From the NCBI RefSeq assembly GCF_003987565.1, contig NZ_NGJY01000001.1:558001-622000 (forward strand): DNA of 64,000 nt, written 5' to 3'. Below, in pieces: positions 1 through 7,171 of the stretch. Source of the stretch: Vagococcus fessus (lineage in GTDB: Bacteria; Bacillota; Bacilli; Lactobacillales; Vagococcaceae). How positions within the stretch are numbered: the first letter of the stretch is position 1; each line of letters begins with the position of its first letter. A model generated the notes under the pieces. It worked only from the letters and a program-made list of their open reading frames with translations, had not been told where the DNA came from and made no database searches. A program made the translations under genes and the position numbers.

Positions 1-138
1 CCCTACAGCTACAACAAATTTAAAGGATAGTTGTATCTCCCAAGAAAAGTCTTATTTTTAAGCAGACTAACTGCTCCTTATAGGATTGCAGTATAAACAA
101 AAATACCGTACAATTAATTTGTTCAGAATCAATTATGT

Positions 139-175
139 AAGTACTTTAGTCCCTAGCTAAAGTGCTTTTCTTTTT
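139..175 (+). terminator. Rho-independent terminator of a gene left of the window
   Basis: An 11-bp stem (139-149 with 157-167, one G-T pair) with a 7-nt loop is followed by a T-rich tract. It points rightwards, so it would end a plus-strand gene lying outside the window. I see no gene in bases 1-235. Confidence 0.7.
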
Positions 176-235
176 ATATTCAATTAAATATTAATTAGTA
201 CCACTTTGATTTGTTGCACAAAATGCACAGGAATT

Positions 236-433
236 TTAAAAAAAATATTCTATAAATACTACGGTTATCGGTAAACCAAGATAACTCGACAACTTATCAG
301 CTTCATCCAAATCAAAATTAATCAGCCCAGATTCTTTTAACCTATAGTCCTCCACGGAAATATCCAATAAACGAGAAGCTTCAAAAATAGAAATATTTCG
401 CTGTTTTCTTAATGATATATATGTATCGTTCAT
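236..433 (-). CDS. Small XRE-type helix-turn-helix protein
   Basis: A 65-residue protein made almost entirely of one helix-turn-helix fold of the Cro/CI (XRE) type. The recognition region lies around residues 10-35 (EASRLLDISVEDYR). It has no additional domain and is shorter than a normal CI repressor. I chose the ATG at 433 rather than the one at 439, because the GGAGG at 444-448 is about 9 nt from 433 but only 3 nt from 439. It diverges from the XRE gene at 615, and the two promoters share a sequence module (459-487 and 557-585), which suggests cross- or autoregulation. DNA binding is inferred from the fold; the target is unknown. Confidence 0.65.
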   Translation of the reverse strand: MNDTYISLRKQRNISIFEASRLLDISVEDYRLKESGLINFDLDEADKLSSYLGLPITVVFIEYFF

Positions 434-458
434 AATCATTTACCTCCCTCTACAAAAG

Positions 459-487
459 ATAATACTCCGTTAGTGCATAAAAAGCAA
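459..487 (-). promoter_or_regulatory. Leftward promoter with embedded operator-like element
   Basis: Read on the minus strand, this is -35 TTGCTT, a 17-nt spacer and -10 TATTAT. The spacer contains ATGCAC, then 6 nt, then GAGTAT, the last overlapping the -10. Over 29 bases it matches the rightward promoter at 557-585 at 21 positions without gaps. It would drive the small XRE gene ending at 236. Confidence 0.6.
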
Positions 488-556
488 CAGTTTTTATGTT
501 ACAAAGTGTCCCAACTTTATTATACAAGTCCTTTCAACCCACTAAATAACATTCCG

Positions 557-585
557 TTGTTTTAAATGCACAAAAAGAGTATACT
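557..585 (+). promoter_or_regulatory. Rightward promoter with the same operator-like element
   Basis: This is -35 TTGTTT (557-562), a 17-nt spacer and -10 TATACT (580-585). The spacer holds ATGCAC, 6 nt, GAGTAT, the same arrangement as in the divergent promoter at 459-487. It drives the XRE gene at 615. A further ATGCAC lies at 223-228, beyond the end of the leftward gene. Confidence 0.65.
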
Positions 586-614
586 CTTAACTATAACTAC
601 ATGGAGGTATAATT

Positions 615-932
615 GTGGAAGATAACATTGTTGAAATATTTGGAAAACAACTGGATAAACTCATGCTTGATAAAAATATAACTGATTCCAAACTAGCTGA
701 GGACTTAAATATGAATAGAAGTACAATAAATCGATGGCGTAGAGGTGTTCGAAGTCCTAATATGGATACCTTGCCCTTATTAGCTAAATACTTTAACGTC
801 CCTGCTACAACCTTTATTACACCATTAAACGATAAAAAAGATATCCTAATCGCTATAGAAAAACTAGATGAAAAAAATCTATCTGATTTAAAAAGATATG
901 TCCACTTCTTATTAACTAATCAAAATAATTAG
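615..932 (+). CDS. XRE-family transcriptional regulator
   Basis: A 105-residue Cro/CI-type regulator. The helix-turn-helix covers roughly residues 10-65, with the recognition helix in RSTINRWRRGVRSPN, followed by a short C-terminal helix of about 30 residues that may dimerise. It starts with GTG at 615, 7 nt after a GGAGG at 603-607. It is a clear paralogue of the protein at 1371-1679: both carry a TINRWR recognition helix and an LP-x3-A-x2-F-x-VP segment. It is the first of three rightward regulators in a row. The target is not visible, but the shared promoter module makes this protein or its divergent partner the natural candidate to bind there. Confidence 0.8.
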   Translation: MEDNIVEIFGKQLDKLMLDKNITDSKLAEDLNMNRSTINRWRRGVRSPNMDTLPLLAKYFNVPATTFITPLNDKKDILIAIEKLDEKNLSDLKRYVHFLLTNQNN

Positions 933-1017
933 TTTACAGATAAAACAAAAAAACTACTTTATAAATAGTTTTAGTTAAAATCAATGCGTATTTAGTCTTA
1001 AAGGCGGTGAAATACCA

Positions 1018-1371
1018 ATGCATAAAAAATTAATTGGTAAACAATTAAGACAGATACGTAAAAAAAGAAAACTTACTCAAAATGAAGTTGCTAGTTTATT
1101 AGGAATTACACGTGCTGCATACTCTCATATAGAAAACGATAGAAATGAACTCAATATCAGCGCTCTGATTCAATTAGCTGATTTATTTAATATATCCATT
1201 GATTCGCTCTTAGGAATCACTACCAAACATAAGATAACTGAAGTTGAATTAGATAAAATATTTTTTAATAACATAACAATAAAATTTAACGATACTAAAC
1301 TTGATTCCAAAGATTCTCAACAAATTTATAATTTAATCTCCCAATATTTTTGGAAGAAGGAACAACAATAA
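1018..1371 (+). CDS. XRE-family transcriptional regulator
   Basis: A 117-residue protein with an N-terminal helix-turn-helix (about residues 5-60) containing the classic LTQNEVASLLGITRAAYSHIE segment, which is closer to SinR/CI-type repressors than its two neighbours are. The C-terminal half is short and charged, with no recognised domain. A GGCGGTG ribosome-binding site precedes the ATG. Its stop codon overlaps the ATG of the next regulator (TAATG at 1369-1373), so the two are translationally coupled. A weak hairpin at 950-972 lies upstream, with too poor a T-tract to call a terminator. Confidence 0.8.
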   Translation: MHKKLIGKQLRQIRKKRKLTQNEVASLLGITRAAYSHIENDRNELNISALIQLADLFNISIDSLLGITTKHKITEVELDKIFFNNITIKFNDTKLDSKDSQQIYNLISQYFWKKEQQ

Positions 1372-1679
1372 TGTCTATTTTTTCAGATAAACTAAGCCTT
1401 TTAATGAAGCAACAGAATATTTCAGATGAAGAACTTGCTGAACTTGTTGATGTAAATAGAACAACTATTAATCGTTGGCGGACTGGGGAACGAAATCCTA
1501 AGATGGATAAACTTCCTGAAATAGCAGATGTCTTTAAAGTCCCACCACAAATTTTTATCGGAAATGATAAAAATACTTCTGATTTAATCGAAGACTATTC
1601 AAATCTTAGTCCAAAGCAACAGAAATTATTACTAGAATATCTGCAAGAATTAAAACAAAAAGAAGAACCACTATATTAA
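1371..1679 (+). CDS. XRE-family transcriptional regulator, paralogue of 615-932
   Basis: A 102-residue Cro/CI-type regulator with the helix-turn-helix at about residues 8-62 (recognition segment RTTINRWRTGERNPK) and a short helical tail. A TTG at 1350 would extend the frame, but the ATG at 1371 has the AGAAGG Shine-Dalgarno at 1355-1360 and overlaps the upstream stop codon, so I start there. It resembles the 615-932 product along its whole DNA-binding domain, which suggests duplication within the cluster. A strong hairpin follows directly. Targets are unknown. Confidence 0.8.
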   Translation: MSIFSDKLSLLMKQQNISDEELAELVDVNRTTINRWRTGERNPKMDKLPEIADVFKVPPQIFIGNDKNTSDLIEDYSNLSPKQQKLLLEYLQELKQKEEPLY

Positions 1680-1699
1680 TTTATAGGGCTCTATAATTT

Positions 1700-1740
1700 A
1701 AAGGACTGATGAATCAATTTTAGATCCATCAGTCCTTTTT
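1700..1740 (+). terminator. Terminator of the XRE cluster
   Basis: A 12-bp perfect stem (1700-1711 with 1727-1738) is followed by a T-run. The palindrome extends imperfectly outward to about 1690 and 1751. The arm sequence AAGGACTGATGA recurs inside the ISL3-like end at 2212-2223, so the hairpin may derive from an insertion-sequence end. Confidence 0.75.
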
Positions 1741-1782
1741 AATTTTAGGGCTTAAAAAACATACCTTTCTCCTATATGATTA

Positions 1783-2154
1783 ATGTACGACCAAAAACAA
1801 ACGAAAGCGATGATGATTGATCGTCTACTGGATTACTCTGCCCCTTTAAAGAATCCCTATCGTTACTTTCACGATATCATGGACGCTTTTAGAATGAAGA
1901 AGCACGATTTATTTTTCACTCTTTTAAAAGAATTACCACAAACTTTAGATTCTGAACTTCGCAAGAATCTCCAAACCCTTTTAATATATGAAGTAAGTAT
2001 TAGAAATTCGATGATTTATCCCTATTCAAATGGGAAAATTGAAGCTAAAAATACACATATAAAAACCTTAAAGCGCGTATCATATGGATTTAAATCATTT
2101 GAGAATATGAAATTAAGAGTATTTATGATGAATCAACTAATAAAAATAACATAA
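1783..2154 (+). pseudogene. ISL3-family transposase, C-terminal fragment
   Basis: About 123 codons resemble the last quarter of an ISL3 (DDE) transposase, a family of about 400 or more residues. The diagnostic stretch is RNSMIYPYSNGKIEAKN followed by IKTLKRVSYGFKSF. It carries the catalytic glutamate (IEAKN, normally IEGTN or similar) but lacks the two upstream aspartates. The frame opens just after an in-frame TGA at 1777, and there is no ribosome-binding site for the ATG at 1783, so this is a dead fragment. An imperfect hairpin (2161-2196) lies just after its stop codon. Confidence 0.8.
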
Positions 2155-2255
2155 CAAAAAAACTATGAAAGAAAGGATAACCTTTCTCTCATAGTTCATT
2201 GTTAATTTAACTCATCAGTCCTTATTGACAAAGACCCTTTTTTCATTACCACGAC

Positions 2256-2293
2256 AAAAAAAGACACCTTCCATACAAAATGGAAAGTGTCTT
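2256..2293 (-). terminator. Terminator of the two-gene module 2485-4996
   Basis: On the minus strand a 14-bp stem (2280-2293 with 2261-2274, one mismatch) and a 5-nt loop are followed by seven T. It is the first good terminator downstream of the minus-strand genes ending at 2485. Confidence 0.7.
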
Positions 2294-2484
2294 GAATCGT
2301 TGATATAACATCGATTAACGTTTTGAGGACGAAACTTACCACATAACATACTTCTCTATACTCTCAAATCCTTTTATATCAATCTTCTAGACTTTTAAAG
2401 ATTGATATATATAGACAGAAATTGACTAGAAAAGATATGAGTTGAACCAATAATGATAGAGGTTAGTTGAATACACTTCTATAT
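2294..2484. other. Non-coding, AT-rich, with a 12-bp perfect inverted repeat
   Basis: No gene is visible here. The one clear structure is a 12-bp perfect inverted repeat, 2375-2386 with 2398-2409, around an 11-nt spacer. It lacks a T-tract on either strand, so it is not an obvious terminator. It lies between the end of the two-gene module and that module's probable terminator. Confidence 0.6.
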
Positions 2485-3825
2485 CTATGCCCACAAAAAA
2501 CAAATACTTATTAATCCGAAAATAAAAAACACTGTATCTCTCGTTAAACTTTCCATTTTTTTTAATTCAAACAATGGGGGTTCTAGATACTCTTCTTTCA
2601 ACTTTTTTATAAACTCTTCATCAAATGTATATAATTCTTTATACGATTCATCCATTAGCTGTTTTTTCTTTTCAAAGTTTTCTGACTCGAAGAACCATCC
2701 TTTTTTACATTTAAAAATAACATATGTCCCAAAATATATTAATGCAAGCAACGGGACCACCCAAATCTGATCACTCTTGTCTATTCCCTTTAAAAAGAAA
2801 GTCGTTATTATAATTCCTATTGTTGTCAGTAACTGCTTTGGTATTTCCTCTGTAGCACTATTAATACTCTTTACAATATTTTCATTAAACTTAACATAAT
2901 CTTCTGTTATTTTTTGTTTCTGTTGAATAAACTGTTTTATTTTATCCCCAATAAACAATTTATAATGTAATTTTGAATCCTCTAGTATTTGATATAATAA
3001 ATCATCAGTTATATTGCATTCATTTTCGATTTTTTCTGAAAAAATATTCCTAAAAATATTTAAACGATCATAATATTTCTCTGAACTTCTAAATATAAAT
3101 TTTTGAATATCATATAAATTATCAATAGTCTTTGCTGATAATTCAATATCCTCAGCCGTTATATATGAGCGATTTCCTAAACTTATAACATATTCCTCGC
3201 TATTATCTTTCTTAATAATCCGATCTGACAGTATTGACAAGAAACCTGCAATGATGTCAGCTTCTTTTCCAATTCTAAATTCTTCTGGAACTGTATCAAT
3301 AATACCAATAATTTTTTGATCCCTATACAATCTCTCATTTTTAAAAATACTGTATAGTTCAATTTTTTCGTTACAGTTAACAGAGAAAATGCTTGAAGAA
3401 AAATCATTAACACTATTTGCTAAGATTTCAAAATTTATTTTGTTCTCAACTTTAGCTAGATCACCTATTTTTATATTTGCAAAAAATAATTTTAAATATT
3501 TTTTGAAATCTTCAGTATTCTTGAAACTTAATTTTTTTTCCGTTGATACTAGCTTATTGGTAAAAGTAACACTAATACTATTTTTATCAGTTAATTTATC
3601 AATATAATCCTCTTCTAGTAAAGAAAAATCATTAATATAAATCTTTACCTTTTCATTACAATATTTTCTACTATTTTCTGAAAATAATAAAGTTTTTTCT
3701 TTATCCAGAGTTAAATATAAAGTATATACATAATCTTTTTTGGAGTCAGGACTAATATTAATTACAGTTGAATGTTCTTCCGTACTATAAATAGACAGTA
3801 AATTTCCTATCTCAAAATTTTCCAT
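2485..3825 (-). CDS. Unrecognised protein with C-terminal membrane segments
   Basis: A 446-residue protein I do not recognise. Roughly residues 1-325 are soluble, charged and mixed alpha/beta. Two hydrophobic segments follow at about 330-345 and 352-370, then a highly charged helical stretch of about 55 residues, and a third hydrophobic segment forms the very C-terminus (about 428-446). I start at the ATG at 3825 because AAAGGG lies at a normal distance; a GTG nine bases earlier would sit on that site. It begins 31 nt after the stop of the 379-residue gene and is almost certainly co-transcribed with it. A soluble sensor-like part joined to a membrane end resembles the membrane effectors of anti-phage systems, but that is inference from architecture only. 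Confidence 0.75.
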   Translation of the reverse strand: MENFEIGNLLSIYSTEEHSTVINISPDSKKDYVYTLYLTLDKEKTLLFSENSRKYCNEKVKIYINDFSLLEEDYIDKLTDKNSISVTFTNKLVSTEKKLSFKNTEDFKKYLKLFFANIKIGDLAKVENKINFEILANSVNDFSSSIFSVNCNEKIELYSIFKNERLYRDQKIIGIIDTVPEEFRIGKEADIIAGFLSILSDRIIKKDNSEEYVISLGNRSYITAEDIELSAKTIDNLYDIQKFIFRSSEKYYDRLNIFRNIFSEKIENECNITDDLLYQILEDSKLHYKLFIGDKIKQFIQQKQKITEDYVKFNENIVKSINSATEEIPKQLLTTIGIIITTFFLKGIDKSDQIWVVPLLALIYFGTYVIFKCKKGWFFESENFEKKKQLMDESYKELYTFDEEFIKKLKEEYLEPPLFELKKMESLTRDTVFFIFGLISICFLWA

Positions 3826-3856
3826 ACTATCCACCCTTTTCTAATATAAGGAAACG

Positions 3857-4996
3857 TCAACTTGTTTCGATTAAATCATTATTAATACGTAGTATTGAAT
3901 AATTTTCATCATCTTCATCTACCCCCCAAGATACAAAACCTTGATCTTGTAGAGATTTGAAGTAACTTATTGAAATTCTTCCTTTTCCTTCACTATCTGT
4001 TATTTTCACTTTAGGAGGAAACCTGTACTTAGCCTCAAAAGTAGGAACCACTGTATTATTGACTAATTTAGCATATTCGTATACCTTAGTTGATAAACTT
4101 TCATTATCTAAATGATCTGCTTGTAGTTTATTATTATCTAAACGACTTGAAATCACTCCCACTAATGAATTATAGGATGTTTCTTTTTGAACTGAAAGGT
4201 CTTTTCTTAGCATCTCTTCTATATCTGTTTTACTTACCTCATTAAGCAAATACTTACTAGATACTTCAACTATCGATTCAATTGCAATCTGCGCACTTGA
4301 TTCTGGTTTATCAATCACCCGGTAACTATCTAAAAAGTTCTTAAAGAAATATCCAGATATACCTGGATCTACCCTATCAATTATTTTAGAATGTATAGCG
4401 TTTCTTTCATTGCCAGCTTCTTCATTTTCTGAATAAAAAAGATTTGTTTCTTCTCTAAATATAATTGCTGCTTTCTGTAACCTAGATTTTTTGTCTGGTA
4501 ACATTCTTTCCAGCGTATTTAACGTTATTTCTTCTGTGACTTGAATACCTATATTCGCTTCCATTCTAAAAATACATAAACAGTCTCTGTTATTTATTTC
4601 CGTAGAAAATATTATTAAATAGAAATTGTTTCTCATCGTATTATTTGTTAGTGAATTAGCTAATTTATCAGCTATTAATTGAGAATGTCTTTCAAAATCC
4701 TCTAAGCTTCCAAAAGAATTCAAAGTGTTTTGGATTACTTGAGAAAAACGATTTTGAAATCTAAAGTTTTGTATATTTTGATCATCATTACATTGATCAG
4801 CATGCCCATAAAAAAAAGTTTCTATTGTTTCACTTATAGTAGAATCAGCTAATCGATTCCCTACAAGTACTTCGCCAGCATCGTTTAATATTGATGTTTC
4901 AGTCTTGTGGAAATAAAATAATCTTAAATACCCTATCAAGCTACTCATCTCTCCATTCTTTAGCACCTTACTAAAATTAAGTATATCATTAATCAT
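3857..4996 (-). CDS. Unrecognised protein, possibly nucleoid-associated (NA37/YejK-like)
   Basis: A 379-residue soluble protein and the first gene of a two-gene operon. I do not recognise it firmly. Some segments are laid out as in the NA37/YejK (NdpA) nucleoid-associated family: an LQKAAII strand (about 173-179), then I-x-DRVDPGISGYFFKNFL (about 206-222), and a C-terminal ISIS...GFVSW strand pair (about 343-360). YejK proteins are of similar length. The assignment is tentative and rests on pattern memory. No convincing Shine-Dalgarno precedes the ATG, although a -10-like TATAAT lies 30 nt upstream. The tight link with a membrane-anchored partner is unlike ordinary YejK. Confidence 0.7.
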   Translation of the reverse strand: MINDILNFSKVLKNGEMSSLIGYLRLFYFHKTETSILNDAGEVLVGNRLADSTISETIETFFYGHADQCNDDQNIQNFRFQNRFSQVIQNTLNSFGSLEDFERHSQLIADKLANSLTNNTMRNNFYLIIFSTEINNRDCLCIFRMEANIGIQVTEEITLNTLERMLPDKKSRLQKAAIIFREETNLFYSENEEAGNERNAIHSKIIDRVDPGISGYFFKNFLDSYRVIDKPESSAQIAIESIVEVSSKYLLNEVSKTDIEEMLRKDLSVQKETSYNSLVGVISSRLDNNKLQADHLDNESLSTKVYEYAKLVNNTVVPTFEAKYRFPPKVKITDSEGKGRISISYFKSLQDQGFVSWGVDEDDENYSILRINNDLIETS

Positions 4997-5025
4997 CTAT
5001 TTAAGTACAAAAAAAACAAAATTTA

Positions 5026-5040
5026 ATTATATGTCATGAC
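5026..5040 (-). promoter_or_regulatory. Probable promoter of the two-gene module, with palindrome
   Basis: On the minus strand a perfect -10 TATAAT lies at 5031-5026. Immediately upstream of it is the 8-bp perfect palindrome GTCATGAC (5033-5040), where a repressor could sit. No good -35 is visible. Confidence 0.4.
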
Positions 5041-5144
5041 CATTTTCTTTTTTATAAAAAATCATTTTAGTTTAATTCTCATTGTTTGAATAAATTCCAG
5101 AATTCTATATTGACCCTAACATAAATAATCGCTATATGCGTTTT

Positions 5145-5789
5145 TCATTCATCATCAGTAATATTATTAATACTAGACTCCGTTGTAGCCTCCAAAAAAT
5201 TATTTCACCAATTTTCACTTGTGCTCTCAGGATAGTAATTAATTTCCTCGGTCACTATTGGGATATAATACTCACTCGTATCATTTGGGTAGTTTACCCC
5301 TCTTACAAATTTTTCTGTACCAATAATTTTTTTGATCTTTAATAGTTATTTCACTACCTAAAAAATTCGACAAACTATTTTCTATAAACTCTAAATCTGC
5401 CGTATTCTTTACTAAGAAGGCTTGTATCCCCTCTTCATCAAAAGCAATAATTATATTATCAGTTTTACCATACCGAACAGTTGATAGTCTTACACCACTT
5501 TTATGAAGTGTATCATCTGAAAATGGGAGTTGTGAATGCTGTTGAGTACTATATGATTGATTATTATATTTAGCAAGGATGTCATTATAAATCTGTAATC
5601 GTTTAACTTTTTTTGATTTTCATAATCAGCCATTGTCATATCATCTGTTGAACTAATCTCTGTACTACTTGAGGAACTCACCTCATTATTTTTTCTTTTA
5701 GTTCGACCTACTTCTTTATCACTACTTGAACAAGCTGATACCGTTATTAAGCACATTACTATTATAGTCGATAAAAATATTTTTTTCAT
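5145..5789 (-). pseudogene. Decayed lipoprotein gene, two frameshifts and one stop
   Basis: The first 60 codons encode a lipoprotein signal (lipobox VSAC, Cys20) and a Ser/Thr-rich linker. Coding sense then jumps frame at a run of seven A (5608-5614 on the plus strand) and continues for about 94 codons in the new frame. It jumps again, in the opposite direction, at a second run of seven A (5327-5333), passes an in-frame TGA at 5205-5207 and ends at 5145. The assembled product would be a secreted lipoprotein of about 215 residues with no recognised domain. The ribosome-binding site and start are intact. Either the gene is dead or the two homopolymers are sequence errors; the TGA favours decay. 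Confidence 0.7.
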
Positions 5790-5817
5790 AATTTTCCCAC
5801 TCCTGTATTTAAATTTT

Positions 5818-5853
5818 AAACGCTTGAAACGTAAATAACAGATACAAGCGTTT
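5818..5853 (-). terminator. Hairpin after the decayed gene 5861-6241
   Basis: A 9-bp perfect stem (5818-5826 with 5845-5853) with an 18-nt loop. On the minus strand it follows the pseudogene at 5861-6241. The T-tract is broken by A residues, so it would be a weak terminator. Confidence 0.45.
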
Positions 5854-5860
5854 CTTTAAT

Positions 5861-6241
5861 TTATAAAATATAATCAACATAAAATACGATTGTATACCAT
5901 ATTGAGACATCAGTCATTTTGACTGGAGCGGTTTTGAATGCCCGTACTTTGTCGTCTGAACCTTCATTGACTGCAAACCATGCCCAATAGAATTGCGACT
6001 CCGCATCGTTGTGCATCACGTCCCCTTGTGCTCATGCTTCTCTTAAAGTACTAGCTAGGATTTCGCTATTGCCAACTTCGGTTGGGTTCACAGGGACTGC
6101 TTCAGTTGGGACATTCAATTGCCATACTTTAGTAGTGGTATAGGTAGTAATTGTATCGCCATTTTCGAGTGTTTTTATTACTGTCTCATTTTAGGGGTTC
6201 AGTCCCTCTCGTAAAGGGCTTTTAGTAATTTGTAGTCTCAT
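5861..6241 (-). pseudogene. Decayed small gene with two internal stop codons
   Basis: One frame of 126 codons starts from an ATG at 6241 and is broken by a TAA at 6191-6193 (codon 17) and a TGA at 6032-6034 (codon 70). The stretches between read as real protein (for example NETVIKTLENGDTI, then HNDAESQFYWAWFAVNEG). I do not recognise the family. Its base composition is noticeably richer in G and C than its surroundings, as would fit a gene brought in from elsewhere. The last 15 codons look unrelated to the rest, so the true 3' end may have been replaced. Confidence 0.65.
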
Positions 6242-6460
6242 TCTTTACAACTCTCTTAAACTAGCAAAATACCTATTATAGAACCTTATTTACTGTCTTC
6301 ATTTTTCAAATAATAAAGATTAAATACTAAAAATAATATAATGAAAAAATACATTGCATTAAGGATATCGTATATAATGACTCACTACTTGAAACACCTT
6401 CAATTAAATTGGTGTTAATTGTAATTTTAAAAAAATCTATCTTAATTGGATTTTCAGAAA

Positions 6461-6781
6461 TCATGGAAACAGTTGGTAACACGAGTTCTTTTTACTAATT
6501 AAAAATAGTATTGTGTTTAAAAAAGTTGTTCCTATAAATACAATACTGCTTACAACTATTAAACCGCTAATAGTATCTTCTAAAGTTGCAATATCAGTGT
6601 TTCTCACTAAGAAGTAACAATACAGAACGATTGAAAAAAGCGATAACGGGCACAGAATAAAACTACTAACTAATAACCATCTATTTTTAACGGTTTTATT
6701 CTTAAAAAGTAATGAATATAAAGGCAACCCTAAAGAAAGGATTGCTAAAGTAATTACACCATAAAAAATTAAATTTATCAT
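6461..6781 (-). CDS. Small membrane protein of unknown function
   Basis: A 106-residue very hydrophobic protein with three or four predicted membrane segments (about 3-25, 36-60 and 72-97, the last possibly a pair) and a short polar tail. I start at the ATG at 6781, which has GAGAGG six bases upstream; a TTG two codons earlier is less well placed. It has no recognised motif. It stands alone: the nearest gene on the same strand is the decayed one at 5861-6241. Bases 6242-6460 between them hold only a weak hairpin (6393-6416). Confidence 0.6.
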   Translation of the reverse strand: MINLIFYGVITLAILSLGLPLYSLLFKNKTVKNRWLLVSSFILCPLSLFSIVLYCYFLVRNTDIATLEDTISGLIVVSSIVFIGTTFLNTILFLISKKNSCYQLFP

Positions 6782-7117
6782 AACCAACCTCTCTATTCAC
6801 TTTATTTTAAATAAGTTATTTAGCTTTTTATGCACGTGATAATACTCAAGTCTTATTATTAATATATTACCACTATCTACAATACAACTAATAATCGACA
6901 ATCGAAAAAATGAAAAAGGCTAAAATAAAACACCCAAAATATGGCCTTATTAGAAAATTTTATTTTGGTCTCCTCATGGGTAGTAATTATCTGCCTTATA
7001 ATAGCCACCAATGTAGTTAAATATTTCTTTTACAGTATAACTTACCTAACTATTTTTTTACTACACTCTTAAAAAAGTTTAACATTAAAATTATGCAACT
7101 TTACCTATTTTTAGACA
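6782..7117. other. Non-coding AT-rich gap between the accessory region and rplS
   Basis: I see no gene here. A 36-codon plus-strand frame (6910-7020) has no ribosome-binding site and no recognised relative. The stretch separates the accessory genes on the left from the rplS terminator on the right. Confidence 0.6.
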
Positions 7118-7147
7118 AAAAGAAAAAGCCCTGATTTCTCAGGACTT
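7118..7147 (-). terminator. Terminator of rplS
   Basis: On the minus strand an 8-bp stem (7139-7146 with 7127-7134, one G-T pair) has a 4-nt loop and is followed by a T-rich tract. It begins 25 nt after the rplS stop codon. Confidence 0.85.
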
Positions 7148-7171
7148 TGTTCGCTTTGCAGATAGTCGAGA

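Larger units (their letters stand above)
1686..2237 (+). mobile_element. Internally deleted ISL3-family insertion sequence remnant
   Basis: The right end is visible on the minus strand at 2212-2237: it begins GGGTCTTTGTCAAT and runs into AAGGACTGATGA, the usual look of an ISL3-family terminal repeat. A diverged left counterpart (GGGCTCTATAA, then AAGGACTGATGA) starts at 1686. Between them only the C-terminal part of a transposase survives. I see no matching 8-bp target duplication (aatttata on the left, ttttttca on the right). The right end is better supported than the left. Confidence 0.5.

Noticed and set aside
1678-2245. Target-site duplication flanking the ISL3 remnant
   Set aside because: The 8 bases on either side (aatttata and ttttttca) do not match.
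5136-5342. 68-codon plus-strand frame
   Set aside because: It is opposite the decayed lipoprotein gene, whose coding sense on the minus strand is clear.
5608-5614. Programmed -1 frameshift at A-AAA-AAG
   Set aside because: The heptamer is in the right phase, but the gene needs a second, opposite shift at 5327-5333 and also contains a TGA, so decay or sequence error is simpler.
6910-7020. 36-codon plus-strand frame before the rplS terminator
   Set aside because: It has no Shine-Dalgarno and no recognisable relative; it may be chance in AT-rich DNA.
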